Origin: Fretibacterium fastidiosum
GTDB lineage: Bacteria > Synergistota > Synergistia > Synergistales > Aminobacteriaceae
DNA: 64,000 nucleotides
NCBI RefSeq assembly: GCF_964642095.1
Contig: NZ_OZ209244.1
Span: 1,364,001 to 1,428,000 of the forward strand
Reading direction: 5' to 3'
In this document: in pieces, positions 1 to 8,910 of the stretch
Layout: each line of letters begins with the position of its first letter
Numbering within the stretch: position 1 is the stretch's first letter
Notes under the pieces: model-generated
Seen by the model: only the letters and a program-made list of their open reading frames with translations
Database searches by the model: none
Told to the model about the DNA's origin: nothing
Translations under genes and position numbers: made by a program

Positions 1-193
1 CTGTTTGGGCCACGGTCAGGACGTCGCCCTTCTTAACGCCCCCACTTTTAATGAGCTCAAACGTCCTTTCGTTGACAAGAATGCGCCCTGCTGCAACTGC
101 GCGGCGCTCCGATACATCTTTACCCCCGACGTTTACCATACGGGCGCGGCCCTGCTCGTCAAAATGCGTGAAGTCTTCATTTGCATCAACCAT
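1..193 (-). CDS. moaC: Cyclic pyranopterin monophosphate synthase MoaC, partial
   Basis: The gene is cut by the window edge; only the first 64 codons are present. MoaC converts the cyclic nucleotide made by MoaA into cyclic pyranopterin monophosphate, the second step of molybdenum cofactor synthesis. The visible part reads THFDEQGRARMVNVGGKDVS and then a KKGDVL-type segment, the conserved MoaC N-terminal pattern (H-x-D-x-x-G-x-x-x-M-V-x-V, then K-G-D-V). The ATG is chosen because GAGGGTGAG lies about 10 bases upstream. It starts 9 bases after the moaA stop, so the two are co-transcribed. The catalytic residues lie outside the window. Confidence 0.85.
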   Translation of the reverse strand, partial: MVDANEDFTHFDEQGRARMVNVGGKDVSERRAVAAGRILVNERTFELIKSGGVKKGDVLTVAQT

Positions 194-202
194 GCCCACA
201 TC

Positions 203-1204
203 TCACCCTCCTATACCGTTCATCGTCCGCCCCGCGGCGCTCATCCTGTCCTTCTGCAAATCATGCCGCGCAGGTTTTGCCGCAACCGCCTCCATGATAA
301 CGCGCTTCATTTCATCCCTGTCCAATCCGCCCCGCGCTTCTGCGGTCAGAGGCCTCGGTATCGAAAATTCGAGCGGCGAGTGCAGACACGGCTTAACGCG
401 CCCATCAGCCGTTATGCGGATGCGATCGCACGACGCACAGAAGTTGTGGGACATGGGAGTGATAAACCCAACCCGTCCACGCGCGCGTGGGAGCTTGTAC
501 AGCCGAACATGAGATGTGAGCTCCCCAGGCTCATCTGGCAGTGGGATCAGGTGGGGCAACCGTGCGGCGGCCTCACCGGCAGTCATGAAAGCCTCGCGCC
601 CGAATTCGCATACCGCTGCAGGCATGGGCATAAGCTCAATGAAGCGCACGTCTATGTCCTCGCTGCGAGTTAAATCCGCCAGGGCTGCAAGTTCATCATC
701 ATTAAACCCGCCTATGAGCACCGCGTTTATTTTTGTGTGAGTGAAGCCGGATTTTTTCGCCGCTTCAAGTCCTTTTAATACGTCGGACAGCATTCCGCCG
801 CGTGTAATCCACGCGTATTTTTGGGGATCCAGAGTGTCCAGGCTGATGTTGAGGCGGCTAACCCCGACATCCTTCAGCGCTTCGGCCATGTGCGGCAAAA
901 GCGTCCCGTTGGTTGTAAGGCACAATTCGCGGACACCCGGAATTGCCGCCGCGCGGCGGCACAGTGAAAGAATGTTTTTCTTTACGAGTGGCTCGCCGCC
1001 CGTTATGCGAAGCTTAAAGACGCCCAGCCCCACCGCTGCTTCGATGGCCGTTATCGTCTCATCCTCGCTCATCATGTCTGCATGGGCCATTTTCTTCACA
1101 CCGCCAGCCGGCATACAGTAACGGCAACGGAGATTACAGAGGTCGGTAACGGAAACGCGCAGATAATTTATCCTGCGCCCAAACGTGTCGCACATTTCCG
1201 GCAT
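203..1204 (-). CDS. moaA: GTP 3',8-cyclase MoaA (radical SAM)
   Basis: MoaA is the radical SAM enzyme that rearranges GTP to 3',8-cyclo-7,8-dihydro-GTP, the first step of molybdenum cofactor synthesis. The 333-residue length is normal. The SAM cluster motif CxxxCxxC is at C23, C27 and C30; a second cluster motif lies near the C-terminus (CASC then a distant Cys in KPCLHS); and the chain ends in the Gly-Gly that MoaA needs for MoaC-coupled activity. The gene sits directly before moaC and downstream of a molybdenum hydroxylase operon on the same strand, which would consume the cofactor. Strong family match. Confidence 0.93.
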   Translation of the reverse strand: MPEMCDTFGRRINYLRVSVTDLCNLRCRYCMPAGGVKKMAHADMMSEDETITAIEAAVGLGVFKLRITGGEPLVKKNILSLCRRAAAIPGVRELCLTTNGTLLPHMAEALKDVGVSRLNISLDTLDPQKYAWITRGGMLSDVLKGLEAAKKSGFTHTKINAVLIGGFNDDELAALADLTRSEDIDVRFIELMPMPAAVCEFGREAFMTAGEAAARLPHLIPLPDEPGELTSHVRLYKLPRARGRVGFITPMSHNFCASCDRIRITADGRVKPCLHSPLEFSIPRPLTAEARGGLDRDEMKRVIMEAVAAKPARHDLQKDRMSAAGRTMNGIGG

Positions 1205-1693
1205 TGTTGACCATCTCCCTGTCTTTATGTAGCCTAAGCGGTTGCGTTTTATCTACGTGGCCCTCAGAGCGATCCGCATCCCCAAAGAGTGCGGCCGTCT
1301 CCTCAGCCAGCCGCGGCCGTGAGGCGACGGCCCCCACAGCGACTCGCGTTCCATTTTTTTCATTCCTATCATTACAGCTCACCGCGAAATTGACAAGCGG
1401 AAAATCAATGGATGAGCGCATGGCATATTTGTAGAAAGTGCTCTTGCCGGAACGTATGGGGATGATAAAATGAGTCAAAGGAATCGGCAGACGCCGGCGC
1501 CACTCCAGACCGTTCGCCTCGGTGTGATGGTCTAAGAAGGAACCTATGTCCATGCGTCGCGTCGCGCCGTTTTCCATGAATTCCACATTGGCGTCGAGAG
1601 CGAGAAGTGCCGTCGCCGTATCGGAGTAGTAAATTGCGCGGCAGATCGGTGAATTCGGTATCTGATGAAAGACGCTGGTAAAAGCGGAGGATA
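1205..1693 (-). pseudogene. Remnant of a xanthine-dehydrogenase-type FAD subunit
   Basis: An open frame without its own start covers the C-terminal half of a molybdenum hydroxylase flavoprotein. It contains SDTATALLALDANVEF (compare SPAADTPPALAALGAEAVL in the intact FAD subunit at 7477-8337) and later YKYAMRSSIDFPLVNFAVS and VAVGAVASRP, which resemble the CO-dehydrogenase flavoprotein C-terminal domain. The frame runs unbroken to base 1693, exactly where a 158-bp repeat element begins; the N-terminal FAD-binding half is missing beyond it. The 3' end merges into the moaA start region. It is a second, decayed copy of an xdh-like system rather than a piece of the intact operon. Confidence 0.6.
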
Positions 1694-1851
1694 AGGGAAG
1701 CGCTGATTACCTTGAAAAGTTGTTGAAGGCGATCACGGTTTATCGAACGAAGGGTACCCTTCAGCGCTTCCCTGAAATTTTAACATGGGGCTCGCCCTCT
1801 TCGGGGAGCCTTCCGGTTGGCAGTTCTCAACGACTTGGTCCGTGTTTCTTA
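1694..1851. repeat. 200-bp family repeat, copy A (internally deleted)
   Basis: One of three copies of a MITE-like repeat (others at 27239 and 29366). It starts AGGGAAGCGCTGATTA, contains the complementary AGCGCTTCCCT 70-80 bases inside, and ends in GACTTG...GTGTTTCTTA, an imperfect inverted match of the start. About 45 bp present in the other copies are missing. It abuts the broken flavoprotein frame. Confidence 0.75.
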
Positions 1852-1869
1852 AAGTCAGGCTAATGAACA

Positions 1870-1945
1870 TCCTCGTCGCTGCGGGAGAGAAGGGTGCAAA
1901 ACTCTCTTCGGACGCATCCTGAAAGTCAGGCCGCTGCGACGAGGA
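1870..1945. repeat. Large imperfect inverted repeat between operon and remnant
   Basis: Two 15-base arms (1870-1884 TCCTCGTCGCTGCGG and 1931-1945 CCGCTGCGACGAGGA) differ at one position and flank a 46-base loop. It lies just after the lyase stop codon, so it may form a terminator-like hairpin at the end of the lyase message, but no U-tract follows. The 106 bases between the repeat element and the lyase hold nothing else recognisable. Confidence 0.45.
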
Positions 1946-1957
1946 CAGGCCTCGGTT

Positions 1958-3460
1958 TTAAATTTTCAGAAGCTCGCCGTTCTTCACAAACTCAAAGGCC
2001 TTTTGGACGTCTGGCGCCAGCGGTCTGTCGTTCTTGTAAAGGGGCATTGTCTGCCGAAATGCCTCGTAGGCTTTGGCCGTCCCAATGCCTTGTGTGAAGC
2101 CGCCATCCAGCTTGCGAAGTTCAATGGCCTGACACGCGTGAATGAGCTCCATACCATAGATATACTGAAGGTCATGCACGATCTGGCGCAGATGTTGTGC
2201 GACGAGCGGCGTGTTGTTCGCATGGTCCTCGATGGAGCCGGCAAGCGAGAGATAGTCCATTGAACACGGGTTCGCGAGATGGCGTATCTCGGTGTCGAGT
2301 GAGGCGAAGCCCTTCTGAATCGCGCCAAAGCAGTGCGATTCACCGCCGTCGTGACTCAGGAAGCGCGGCAGGTGCGTGAGCACTGGATTCGCGAAGCGGA
2401 TCATCCTGTAACAGGACATGCGAGACACGTGGCTAAGGACGATGGCAAGCATCTCCATTGCCGTCGCCAGTGTTGTGGTCTCGAAGTTCGAGTTGGAGAC
2501 GATGCGTTGCTCTTCCAACAGGAGACACGGGTTGTCGTCCGAGCTGTTCATCTGGTTATCGAGGTATTTAGCCGCATATGCCAGCGCATCGCGCAACGAG
2601 CCATTGACATACGCTGCTCCACGGAAGCAGAGCGGATCCTGCACAGGCTTTCCGGGATACGTGTCGTAGATGTCGCTACCCTCGAGGTAGGCGCGCATCC
2701 GCGCCGCACTTTGTATCTGGCCCTCCAGCCCCCTTGCCTCCAGCACCTCCGGCTCCAATGGCGACGTGTTCCCGTTGAGCCCCTCGAGCGACAGGGAGGT
2801 TATTATGTCTCCCATGTCGGCCAGTTCTTCAATTTCTTTGAACACCAGAGCTGCCACACCTGCGGAATAGGCGCTTGAACTGACGAGCGCCAGCGCGTCC
2901 TTGGGACCCAGAACGACAGGCTCCAAGCCGGCCTTCTTCTGTGCCTCCGCAGAGGGAAGCCGATACCCTTTATAGTTGACTTCACCCTCTCCGATCATTG
3001 CGAGGCCGATATGAGCGAGCTGCGTCAAATCCGCCTCGCCGACAGAACCCATTTCAGGGACGACCGGGCATATTCCAGCGTTTAGAAATTCCGCATAGCG
3101 GCGCGCTACGTCAAGCTGAACTCCCGTATGCCCCAGCAGAAGGCAGTTCAGACGAATGGCCATCACTGCCCTGACCTCAGCGTCAGACGCTTCTGGCGCC
3201 ACAGCAAAAGAATGGGAATAGATGAGTTTGCGGTTGAAGTCCTCAAAGAACTCCTTTGCTATCCTGCGATCCTTGTTCCAGCCAACGCCGGTGGTAAAGC
3301 CGTATATGGGAACGTCTTTTTCCGCCAGATCATACACCAGCTTCCTGGCTGCCTCGAGCCTGGCCTCGGCCTCGGGAGCGATTTCGACCTCCACACCGTT
3401 CACTGCGATATCCCAGACTTTTTTGACGGTCAAATTTTTCCCGGTAAGGACAATCTTCAT
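1958..3460 (-). CDS. HAL/PAL-family lyase lacking the MIO triad (ergothionase-like candidate)
   Basis: A 500-residue homologue of histidine and phenylalanine ammonia-lyases. The catalytic-base tyrosine is present (Y53 in IYGFTTGVG; canonical YGxNTGFG). The segment that normally reads GSVGASGDLAPLAH, whose Ala-Ser-Gly cyclises to the MIO electrophile, here reads GSVGEADLTQLAH (138-150): one residue shorter and without A-S-G. A normal MIO-dependent ammonia-lyase mechanism is therefore not expected. Known MIO-free members are ergothionases, which eliminate trimethylamine, already a good leaving group, from ergothioneine. The next gene upstream is a betaine-type transporter only 23 bases away, which fits a quaternary-amine substrate. 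Substrate assignment is inference; family membership is firm. Confidence 0.75.
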   Translation of the reverse strand: MKIVLTGKNLTVKKVWDIAVNGVEVEIAPEAEARLEAARKLVYDLAEKDVPIYGFTTGVGWNKDRRIAKEFFEDFNRKLIYSHSFAVAPEASDAEVRAVMAIRLNCLLLGHTGVQLDVARRYAEFLNAGICPVVPEMGSVGEADLTQLAHIGLAMIGEGEVNYKGYRLPSAEAQKKAGLEPVVLGPKDALALVSSSAYSAGVAALVFKEIEELADMGDIITSLSLEGLNGNTSPLEPEVLEARGLEGQIQSAARMRAYLEGSDIYDTYPGKPVQDPLCFRGAAYVNGSLRDALAYAAKYLDNQMNSSDDNPCLLLEEQRIVSNSNFETTTLATAMEMLAIVLSHVSRMSCYRMIRFANPVLTHLPRFLSHDGGESHCFGAIQKGFASLDTEIRHLANPCSMDYLSLAGSIEDHANNTPLVAQHLRQIVHDLQYIYGMELIHACQAIELRKLDGGFTQGIGTAKAYEAFRQTMPLYKNDRPLAPDVQKAFEFVKNGELLKI

Positions 3461-3483
3461 GGTAGAACCGCCCCCTTTGTCGA

Positions 3484-5109
3484 CTATTTACCAGACTCCA
3501 CGTCGTGTTTATTCCCGGCGTCTGCGAAAATCGGGCTCACGTCCATTTCCACTTTATCAACGAAGAATACCTTGACAAAGGCAACCGTCTGAATGGCAAA
3601 AATAAAAAGTACCACAAAGCCGGCCACCGCAGCCAGCGCTTTGACGCCATCGACACCCTGCGCTCCGCCACCGAAAGCGGCCATGACAATGGATACGATC
3701 CCCACCGATATCCCCCATACAGCTTTCATGTTTGCGGGAGGTTCCGTGCCAATGGGGACATTCCTCACGCACATTGAGCCAATGTTTGTGAGTGTCGCGT
3801 CCGCATTGGTGATGAAAGACGCCAAGATGACCAGGATATTAACTGGAAGAACGATAGCGCCAAGGTTGAAAGGCAGGTGCTTCAAAAATTCCCAGAGGGC
3901 CATGACTGCCCCTCCACTTTTAATGGCTCCCACAAGATCCGCTGCTCCAGACGCCTGCATATGGATCGCGCTTGCGCCCCATATGGCGAACCAGAAGAAG
4001 CCAAACACCGATGGAAGTATCCAGTTGACAATCATATACTCGCGGACGGTTCTGCCATAGGAAAGCATTGCCAGAAATATCCCCGTGACGGGCGCGTACC
4101 CCACCCAGAAAGCCCAGTCAAAGAGCGTCCATGAGCGGGTCAGCGCAGGGCCGCCTATGTCTATCGGGTCAAGGCCCCACAGCCAGAAGTTGTTGAGCCA
4201 CTCGGCCAACCCCGCCGTGCCGATTCTGAGTATGTAAAGCGTCGGCCCTGTCAGCAGCAACAGGATCATCAACCCATAATAGAACCAGGCGTTGAGACTG
4301 CCGACGATTTTCAGCCCTTTATCGAGCCCGATGTATGACGAGAACGTAAAGGCCAAAACAATGACAACGCCAATAGCGATGAACAGTGACAGGCTCTCGT
4401 CAATGCCGTAACCGCTTTTGAGGCCGGTAACGACAAGCGTAATGCACATTGCGAGCCCAGTGGCCAGCCCGATGGCCAGTGCGAGCATGGAAAGCGTGTC
4501 GATAACGGCGGAAGCAGCGGGCGAGGCGATTTTTTTGCCGAAGAGCGGTTTAAGCGTGGCGGTCACCGTGAGTTCGTCGCGCTTGTGGTAGTAAATATAA
4601 GCCACCAACAGTCCGCACATCGCGTAGATTGCGTAGGGAAAAACCGTCCAGTTGTAATACGTGCGCGCTATGGCAAAGATTGCCGCCCTGGTGGTGTTCG
4701 GTTGAATGCCCAGCGTGTCGAGCTCACCCCATACGTTCCCGAAATATATGACCGGTTCATTGACGCCCCATGTCACGATGCCCGTAGCGATGCCGCCCGT
4801 CAAAGCCATGGCGAACCACGTCCAGAAACCGTACCTGGGTTTGGCGTCGCGGCCACCGATCCTCATGCCTCCGATCTTGGAAAAACACGTCACAGCCACA
4901 ACCAGCACAAGGCTTGCCGCGATAGAAAGCTGATAGAGCCACCCGAAAGTATCAAACGACCAGAAATAAAATACGTTGCTGGCCGCGGTCAGCAGATCCT
5001 TGTTGAAAACGCCGACAACGGCGGCTATGGCCACCACAACGTAGGCGGGAATAAATACCTCCCATCGGATATTGCGTTTGACGTCTGGCGCAGAGTGTTT
5101 GGAATCCAT
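3484..5109 (-). CDS. BCCT-family betaine/choline/carnitine-type transporter
   Basis: A 541-residue, very hydrophobic inner-membrane carrier with about 12 predicted membrane spans. BCCT signatures are visible: GGIATGIVTWGVNEP in the unwound TM3-like segment, and WTLFDWAFWVGYAPVTGIFL followed by SYGRTVREY, matching the W-T-x-F-x-W-A-W-W / GRTIREF pattern of BetP, CaiT and OpuD. Family substrates carry a quaternary ammonium group. It lies 23 bases before the MIO-less lyase and 73 bases after the molybdenum hydroxylase, so it probably imports the substrate of that pathway. The exact substrate cannot be read from the sequence. Confidence 0.9.
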   Translation of the reverse strand: MDSKHSAPDVKRNIRWEVFIPAYVVVAIAAVVGVFNKDLLTAASNVFYFWSFDTFGWLYQLSIAASLVLVVAVTCFSKIGGMRIGGRDAKPRYGFWTWFAMALTGGIATGIVTWGVNEPVIYFGNVWGELDTLGIQPNTTRAAIFAIARTYYNWTVFPYAIYAMCGLLVAYIYYHKRDELTVTATLKPLFGKKIASPAASAVIDTLSMLALAIGLATGLAMCITLVVTGLKSGYGIDESLSLFIAIGVVIVLAFTFSSYIGLDKGLKIVGSLNAWFYYGLMILLLLTGPTLYILRIGTAGLAEWLNNFWLWGLDPIDIGGPALTRSWTLFDWAFWVGYAPVTGIFLAMLSYGRTVREYMIVNWILPSVFGFFWFAIWGASAIHMQASGAADLVGAIKSGGAVMALWEFLKHLPFNLGAIVLPVNILVILASFITNADATLTNIGSMCVRNVPIGTEPPANMKAVWGISVGIVSIVMAAFGGGAQGVDGVKALAAVAGFVVLFIFAIQTVAFVKVFFVDKVEMDVSPIFADAGNKHDVESGK

Positions 5110-5182
5110 AAAAATACCTCCCCAATGTTAAGTGATTTTCTTCCAAAATCAAAGATATGTGTTCAGGCAGCGTTGCGGGATA

Positions 5183-7483
5183 TTATTGTTCCTCCGGTTC
5201 TGTTTTCAGGGCCGAGATTATTTTTGACGGCGTCAACGGCAGGTGCGTCAACGATGTTCCAAGCGCGCGGTTGACCGCATTGACCACTGCAGCGGCTACA
5301 GGAACGGTACATATCTCACCGATGCTCTTTGCCCCATAGGGGCCGCCCGGCTCCTCGTCTTCGATGAGCATTATGTCGACGTCCGGCATGTCGGGCATGT
5401 TGATCATATGGTATTTGTCGAAATTACGGGCCTTAGGCATTCCGTCCGCCCCATACTCCAGTTCTTCGCAGAGCGCCATGCCAATACCCATCTGTATGCC
5501 GCCGTATATCTGCCCCTCGACGAAATTTCGGTTGATGCTCTGGCCGACGTCGTGTACAGCCAGGTAGCGATTGACATGAACGAACCCCGTGAGCTTGTCC
5601 ACCGAGACCTTCGCGAAATGCACTCCGAACGATGCGGGATTCTTATCCGGTGCGTATTCGCAACAGGCTTCTATCGAGCGCTTTTTTTCCCTCATTATCC
5701 GACGCACGGCTTCGCTGAGCTCGATCTTATCCTCGCCTGCCAGAACGAAACCATCGCAAAACTCGGCTCTGCAGCCATACACTTCTGACGCCTCTCTGCA
5801 AAGCAACCGCACCGCGTCCGCGGCCGCGCGCCTGGCGCACTCTCCGCAGACGTAAATGACTCGGCTGGCCTGGCAGCCGACGTCAAAAGAGCTGTAATGC
5901 GTATCACCCTCCGTCACAGTGATGCGCGCAATGTCAATTCCTGACGCCTCTGCAGCGATCTGGGCCACTGCCGTCGTCGTGCCGTTGCCAAGTTCATGGA
6001 GGGGGGTGCGCAGGATCGCCGAGCCGTCGGGAAGGATACAAAACGACATCTGTACCATATCGTGATATATCGTCTTATAATAACCGTTGCCGTGTGTAGA
6101 ACAGGCAAAGCCCGCGCCGATGGAGTAACGCCCATCCACACTCAGAAGAGGATGACGGCAGCCCGGCCACCCAAAGCGCGAGGCACCTTCCTTTAGACAT
6201 TCGATAATCCGTGCGCGCCCAATGTCCGACGCCCCGCTGGGGTCATGGTCGCCGTCATGCACCAAGTTGTCAAGCCTGAACTGGAGCGGATCAAGCCCCA
6301 ATCTGCGGCACATGAGGTCGGTGTGAATCTCGGTCATGGTATGTATCTGCGGCGAACCGTATCCTCGACAGGCTCCGCCCGGTGTCGTTGACGTGCGCAC
6401 GGCGCGGCCCTCGAATCGGAGCGCAGGGATGCGGTAAAGACGCGACGCTTTTTTGCCCATAGCCATCATAACTTTTTTAGTCCCGGTCAGGTAAGCGCCG
6501 GCGTCAGCCGTAACGTCAAATTTACGCGCCAAGATGCGGCCATTTGAGTCCAGCGCCGTCGTTACACGTCCGAGCACTGCCGCCCGCGTGCGCGTCGCCA
6601 CCATGGTCTCGGTTCTGTTCGTGTTGATGAATACGGGACGACGCAGCTTCCACGCGGCCCAGGCGCACAGTGGCTCAAAGACACACTCCTGCTTGCCGCC
6701 AAACGACCCGCCCATATTCGCCTTGATGACGCGAATCTTCGACAACGGCAGGGGCAGAACCTGCGAGATGGCGTGCTGCACGCCGAAGAGTATCTGACAT
6801 GGTGTGTGAACCTCGATCACGTGTTCCGGCCTCGGTATCGCAAGGACACAATGTGGCTCGAGCGCCGCGTGGTGTATCTTCTGCGTGTATACCTCGTCGC
6901 TCTCGATGTGTGCTGCGGCGGCGAATGCAGCGTCCACGTCGCCGTATTCGATATGCCCCGGGAAGGAGGCCATGCCGTCCTCGTGTAGCAGACCGGCCAT
7001 CCCCTCCGCCCTGCCGATATCCACAACGGGTGGCAGAGCCTCGTATTCCACCCTGATCTTCAGCAGTGCTCTACGGGCGGTTTTTTCATCAGGAGCAAGG
7101 ACAAGACCGATGTGATCCCCCACATGGCGCGCGTGGCCCCTCAGAATGGTCTCATCAGGGAAATCGTTCTGCCCCGGAAACCACTCCCCGCTGTTGTATT
7201 TGTTTTCTGGGGCGTCGCGAAAGGTCAGCACAATGACGCCATCGGTTTTCTGCGCCTCCGAAGCGTCGATGAATTTCACGATTGCGTTGGGCTGGGAGCT
7301 GAGCAACGGAATTCCGATCAGCACATCCTGTGGAAGCTGATCTGCAAGATACCTGTAGGCGCCGCGCACTTTATCGATTGAATCCTCGCGTATTATTCGT
7401 CTGCCGATATACTTGTAATTTCTTCTGCTGTTTTCTGCCGTTTTTTTGCTTTTCACGTCGGGGTCCGATGTCTTCGTCAGCAT
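5183..7483 (-). CDS. Xanthine-dehydrogenase-family molybdopterin-binding subunit
   Basis: The 766-residue catalytic subunit of a molybdenum hydroxylase. Family motifs seen are GGSFGGKQE (Moco/active-site loop), GGACRGYGSPQ, and GGPYGAKSIGE near the C-terminus, whose final Glu723 matches the catalytic glutamate. Such enzymes hydroxylate heterocycles or aldehydes using water. The start overlaps the end of the FAD-subunit gene by 7 bases, showing translational coupling. Placement with a lyase and a betaine-type carrier suggests it acts on an aromatic heterocycle released by that pathway (for example an imidazole acrylate). That is inference; a purine substrate remains possible. Confidence 0.88.
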   Translation of the reverse strand: MLTKTSDPDVKSKKTAENSRRNYKYIGRRIIREDSIDKVRGAYRYLADQLPQDVLIGIPLLSSQPNAIVKFIDASEAQKTDGVIVLTFRDAPENKYNSGEWFPGQNDFPDETILRGHARHVGDHIGLVLAPDEKTARRALLKIRVEYEALPPVVDIGRAEGMAGLLHEDGMASFPGHIEYGDVDAAFAAAAHIESDEVYTQKIHHAALEPHCVLAIPRPEHVIEVHTPCQILFGVQHAISQVLPLPLSKIRVIKANMGGSFGGKQECVFEPLCAWAAWKLRRPVFINTNRTETMVATRTRAAVLGRVTTALDSNGRILARKFDVTADAGAYLTGTKKVMMAMGKKASRLYRIPALRFEGRAVRTSTTPGGACRGYGSPQIHTMTEIHTDLMCRRLGLDPLQFRLDNLVHDGDHDPSGASDIGRARIIECLKEGASRFGWPGCRHPLLSVDGRYSIGAGFACSTHGNGYYKTIYHDMVQMSFCILPDGSAILRTPLHELGNGTTTAVAQIAAEASGIDIARITVTEGDTHYSSFDVGCQASRVIYVCGECARRAAADAVRLLCREASEVYGCRAEFCDGFVLAGEDKIELSEAVRRIMREKKRSIEACCEYAPDKNPASFGVHFAKVSVDKLTGFVHVNRYLAVHDVGQSINRNFVEGQIYGGIQMGIGMALCEELEYGADGMPKARNFDKYHMINMPDMPDVDIMLIEDEEPGGPYGAKSIGEICTVPVAAAVVNAVNRALGTSLTHLPLTPSKIISALKTEPEEQ

Positions 7484-8337
7484 GATCCGATCACCGCCTC
7501 TCTTGCTCTTTGAGAAAGCAGAACACAGATATCCTGCGCCAGACCGCGCAGCGCCGACTGTTTGTAGGGCAACGTGGGGCGCCCTGGTATCGCTTCGGCG
7601 GCGAACGTGGCGAGTGCTGCTGGGAACGCCTCGTCAAAACCCGCTGCGGAAAGCGCTTCTTCCGCGCCGGGGACCCTTCGAGCTGCCAGCCCCAGCGTAC
7701 CGACAAAAACCCTTGCGTCCTTAAACAGATTATCCGTACAGCGCGCGAGCACGGCGAGATTGACTCTGGATATGCTTACCTGGCTTCGACTGCCGATTTT
7801 CAAAAAGGCAGAAACCCGATTGACATCCAACGGGATACGAAATTCTTTTATAATTTCGCATGAGGCGAGCGTGTTCCTGTTCCGCCCAAGGACGTCCTCG
7901 ACTGGAACAATCCGTTCCCCTCCTCCCGACGCAAGGACGGCCTCCGCCCCAAGGGCCGCCAGCGCCGGAGGCGTGTCCGCAGCAGGGGACGAGTTGGCAA
8001 CGTTTCCGCCCACCGTGGCCCGGTTCCTTATCTGCTCCGAACCCATCTTATATGCAGCATCGGCCAGAGCGGAGGCATGGCGACGAACGAGGGGATTCCT
8101 GTGGAGAGACGTCATCGTCTCGAGAGCGCCAATGCGAAGAAAGCCGCCTTCGGTATTCTCACCTTCCAACGAGATGCCCTGCATCTCGTCCACTGCGAAA
8201 ACATCGATCACGACAGCGTCATCCGCCAACTTGGCGTGGCGCTTTATCACCCAGTCAGTTCCGCCCGCGACGAGTTCCGTCCCAGGTTTAAAAACCGAGA
8301 AGAGCTCTAAAAGCGTGCGCGGGCGTTCCACTTTCAT
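7477..8337 (-). CDS. Xanthine-dehydrogenase-family FAD-binding subunit
   Basis: The 286-residue middle subunit that carries electrons from the iron-sulfur clusters to NAD+ or another acceptor. It has the VAGGTD FAD loop near residue 24, the RNRATVGGNVANSSPAADT segment that binds the FAD pyrophosphate, and a C-terminal CO-dehydrogenase flavoprotein domain. The start codon overlaps the stop of the 2Fe-2S subunit gene by 4 bases and its end overlaps the molybdenum subunit start by 7, so all three are made as one operon. Length is normal for the stand-alone subunit. Confidence 0.9.
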   Translation of the reverse strand: MKVERPRTLLELFSVFKPGTELVAGGTDWVIKRHAKLADDAVVIDVFAVDEMQGISLEGENTEGGFLRIGALETMTSLHRNPLVRRHASALADAAYKMGSEQIRNRATVGGNVANSSPAADTPPALAALGAEAVLASGGGERIVPVEDVLGRNRNTLASCEIIKEFRIPLDVNRVSAFLKIGSRSQVSISRVNLAVLARCTDNLFKDARVFVGTLGLAARRVPGAEEALSAAGFDEAFPAALATFAAEAIPGRPTLPYKQSALRGLAQDICVLLSQRAREAVIGSC

Positions 8338-8816
8338 CGTTTCTCGCCCCTTGCCGCGATTCGCCTTGCCGCAGTTTCAACAGCGTTCAGGATAGGAATG
8401 TACCCAGTGCAACGGCAGACATTGCCGGCGAGAGTCCGTTTGATTTCTTCGCGGCTTGGGCATGCGTTCTGCAGCAGAAGCGCTTTGGTTGACAGAATCA
8501 TACCGGGCGTACAGAAGCCGCACTGGGTTGCATCGCAGTCTATGAAAGCCTGTTGAAGTACGTCCAATTCGCCGTCCTTTTCAAGCCCCTCTATGGTGGT
8601 AATCTTGTGACCGTCGGCTTGAATCGCAGGCACAAGACAAGAGCAAACGGCCATTTCGTCCAACAGCACGGTGCATACGCCGCACTCGCCAGCGCCGCAT
8701 CCCTCCCGCACGCTCACGAGACGAAACTCATCCCGCAGCATATCTATCAAACGTGTGTCGGCATCGACATCGGCTATTCTTTTTTCGTCATTGAGCGTTA
8801 AGGTGATGCGCGTCAT
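8334..8816 (-). CDS. Xanthine-dehydrogenase-family 2Fe-2S subunit
   Basis: A 160-residue iron-sulfur subunit with two clusters. The ferredoxin-type motif is C40-x4-C45-x2-C48 plus C58/C60; the second motif is QCGFCTPGM with CRCTGY further on. ATG at 8816 is preferred to the ATG 30 bases further upstream because GGGGGG lies 6 bases before it and the chain then starts MTRITLTLN, as in homologues. It is the first gene of the operon that runs through the FAD and molybdenum subunits, the transporter and the lyase. Confidence 0.9.
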   Translation of the reverse strand: MTRITLTLNDEKRIADVDADTRLIDMLRDEFRLVSVREGCGAGECGVCTVLLDEMAVCSCLVPAIQADGHKITTIEGLEKDGELDVLQQAFIDCDATQCGFCTPGMILSTKALLLQNACPSREEIKRTLAGNVCRCTGYIPILNAVETAARRIAARGEKR

Positions 8817-8910
8817 TTTTTTCCCCCCAGCTGGAGTAAGGAACAAAGCGGTGAGCTGATGGACTTTATTCTATGAATAAGTGCTCCCCATGTCAAGGAC
8901 CATAAGCATA

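Noticed and set aside
5157..5339. Small plus-strand frames around the xdh and BCCT genes
   Set aside because: They lie antisense to well-supported genes and show no independent evidence.
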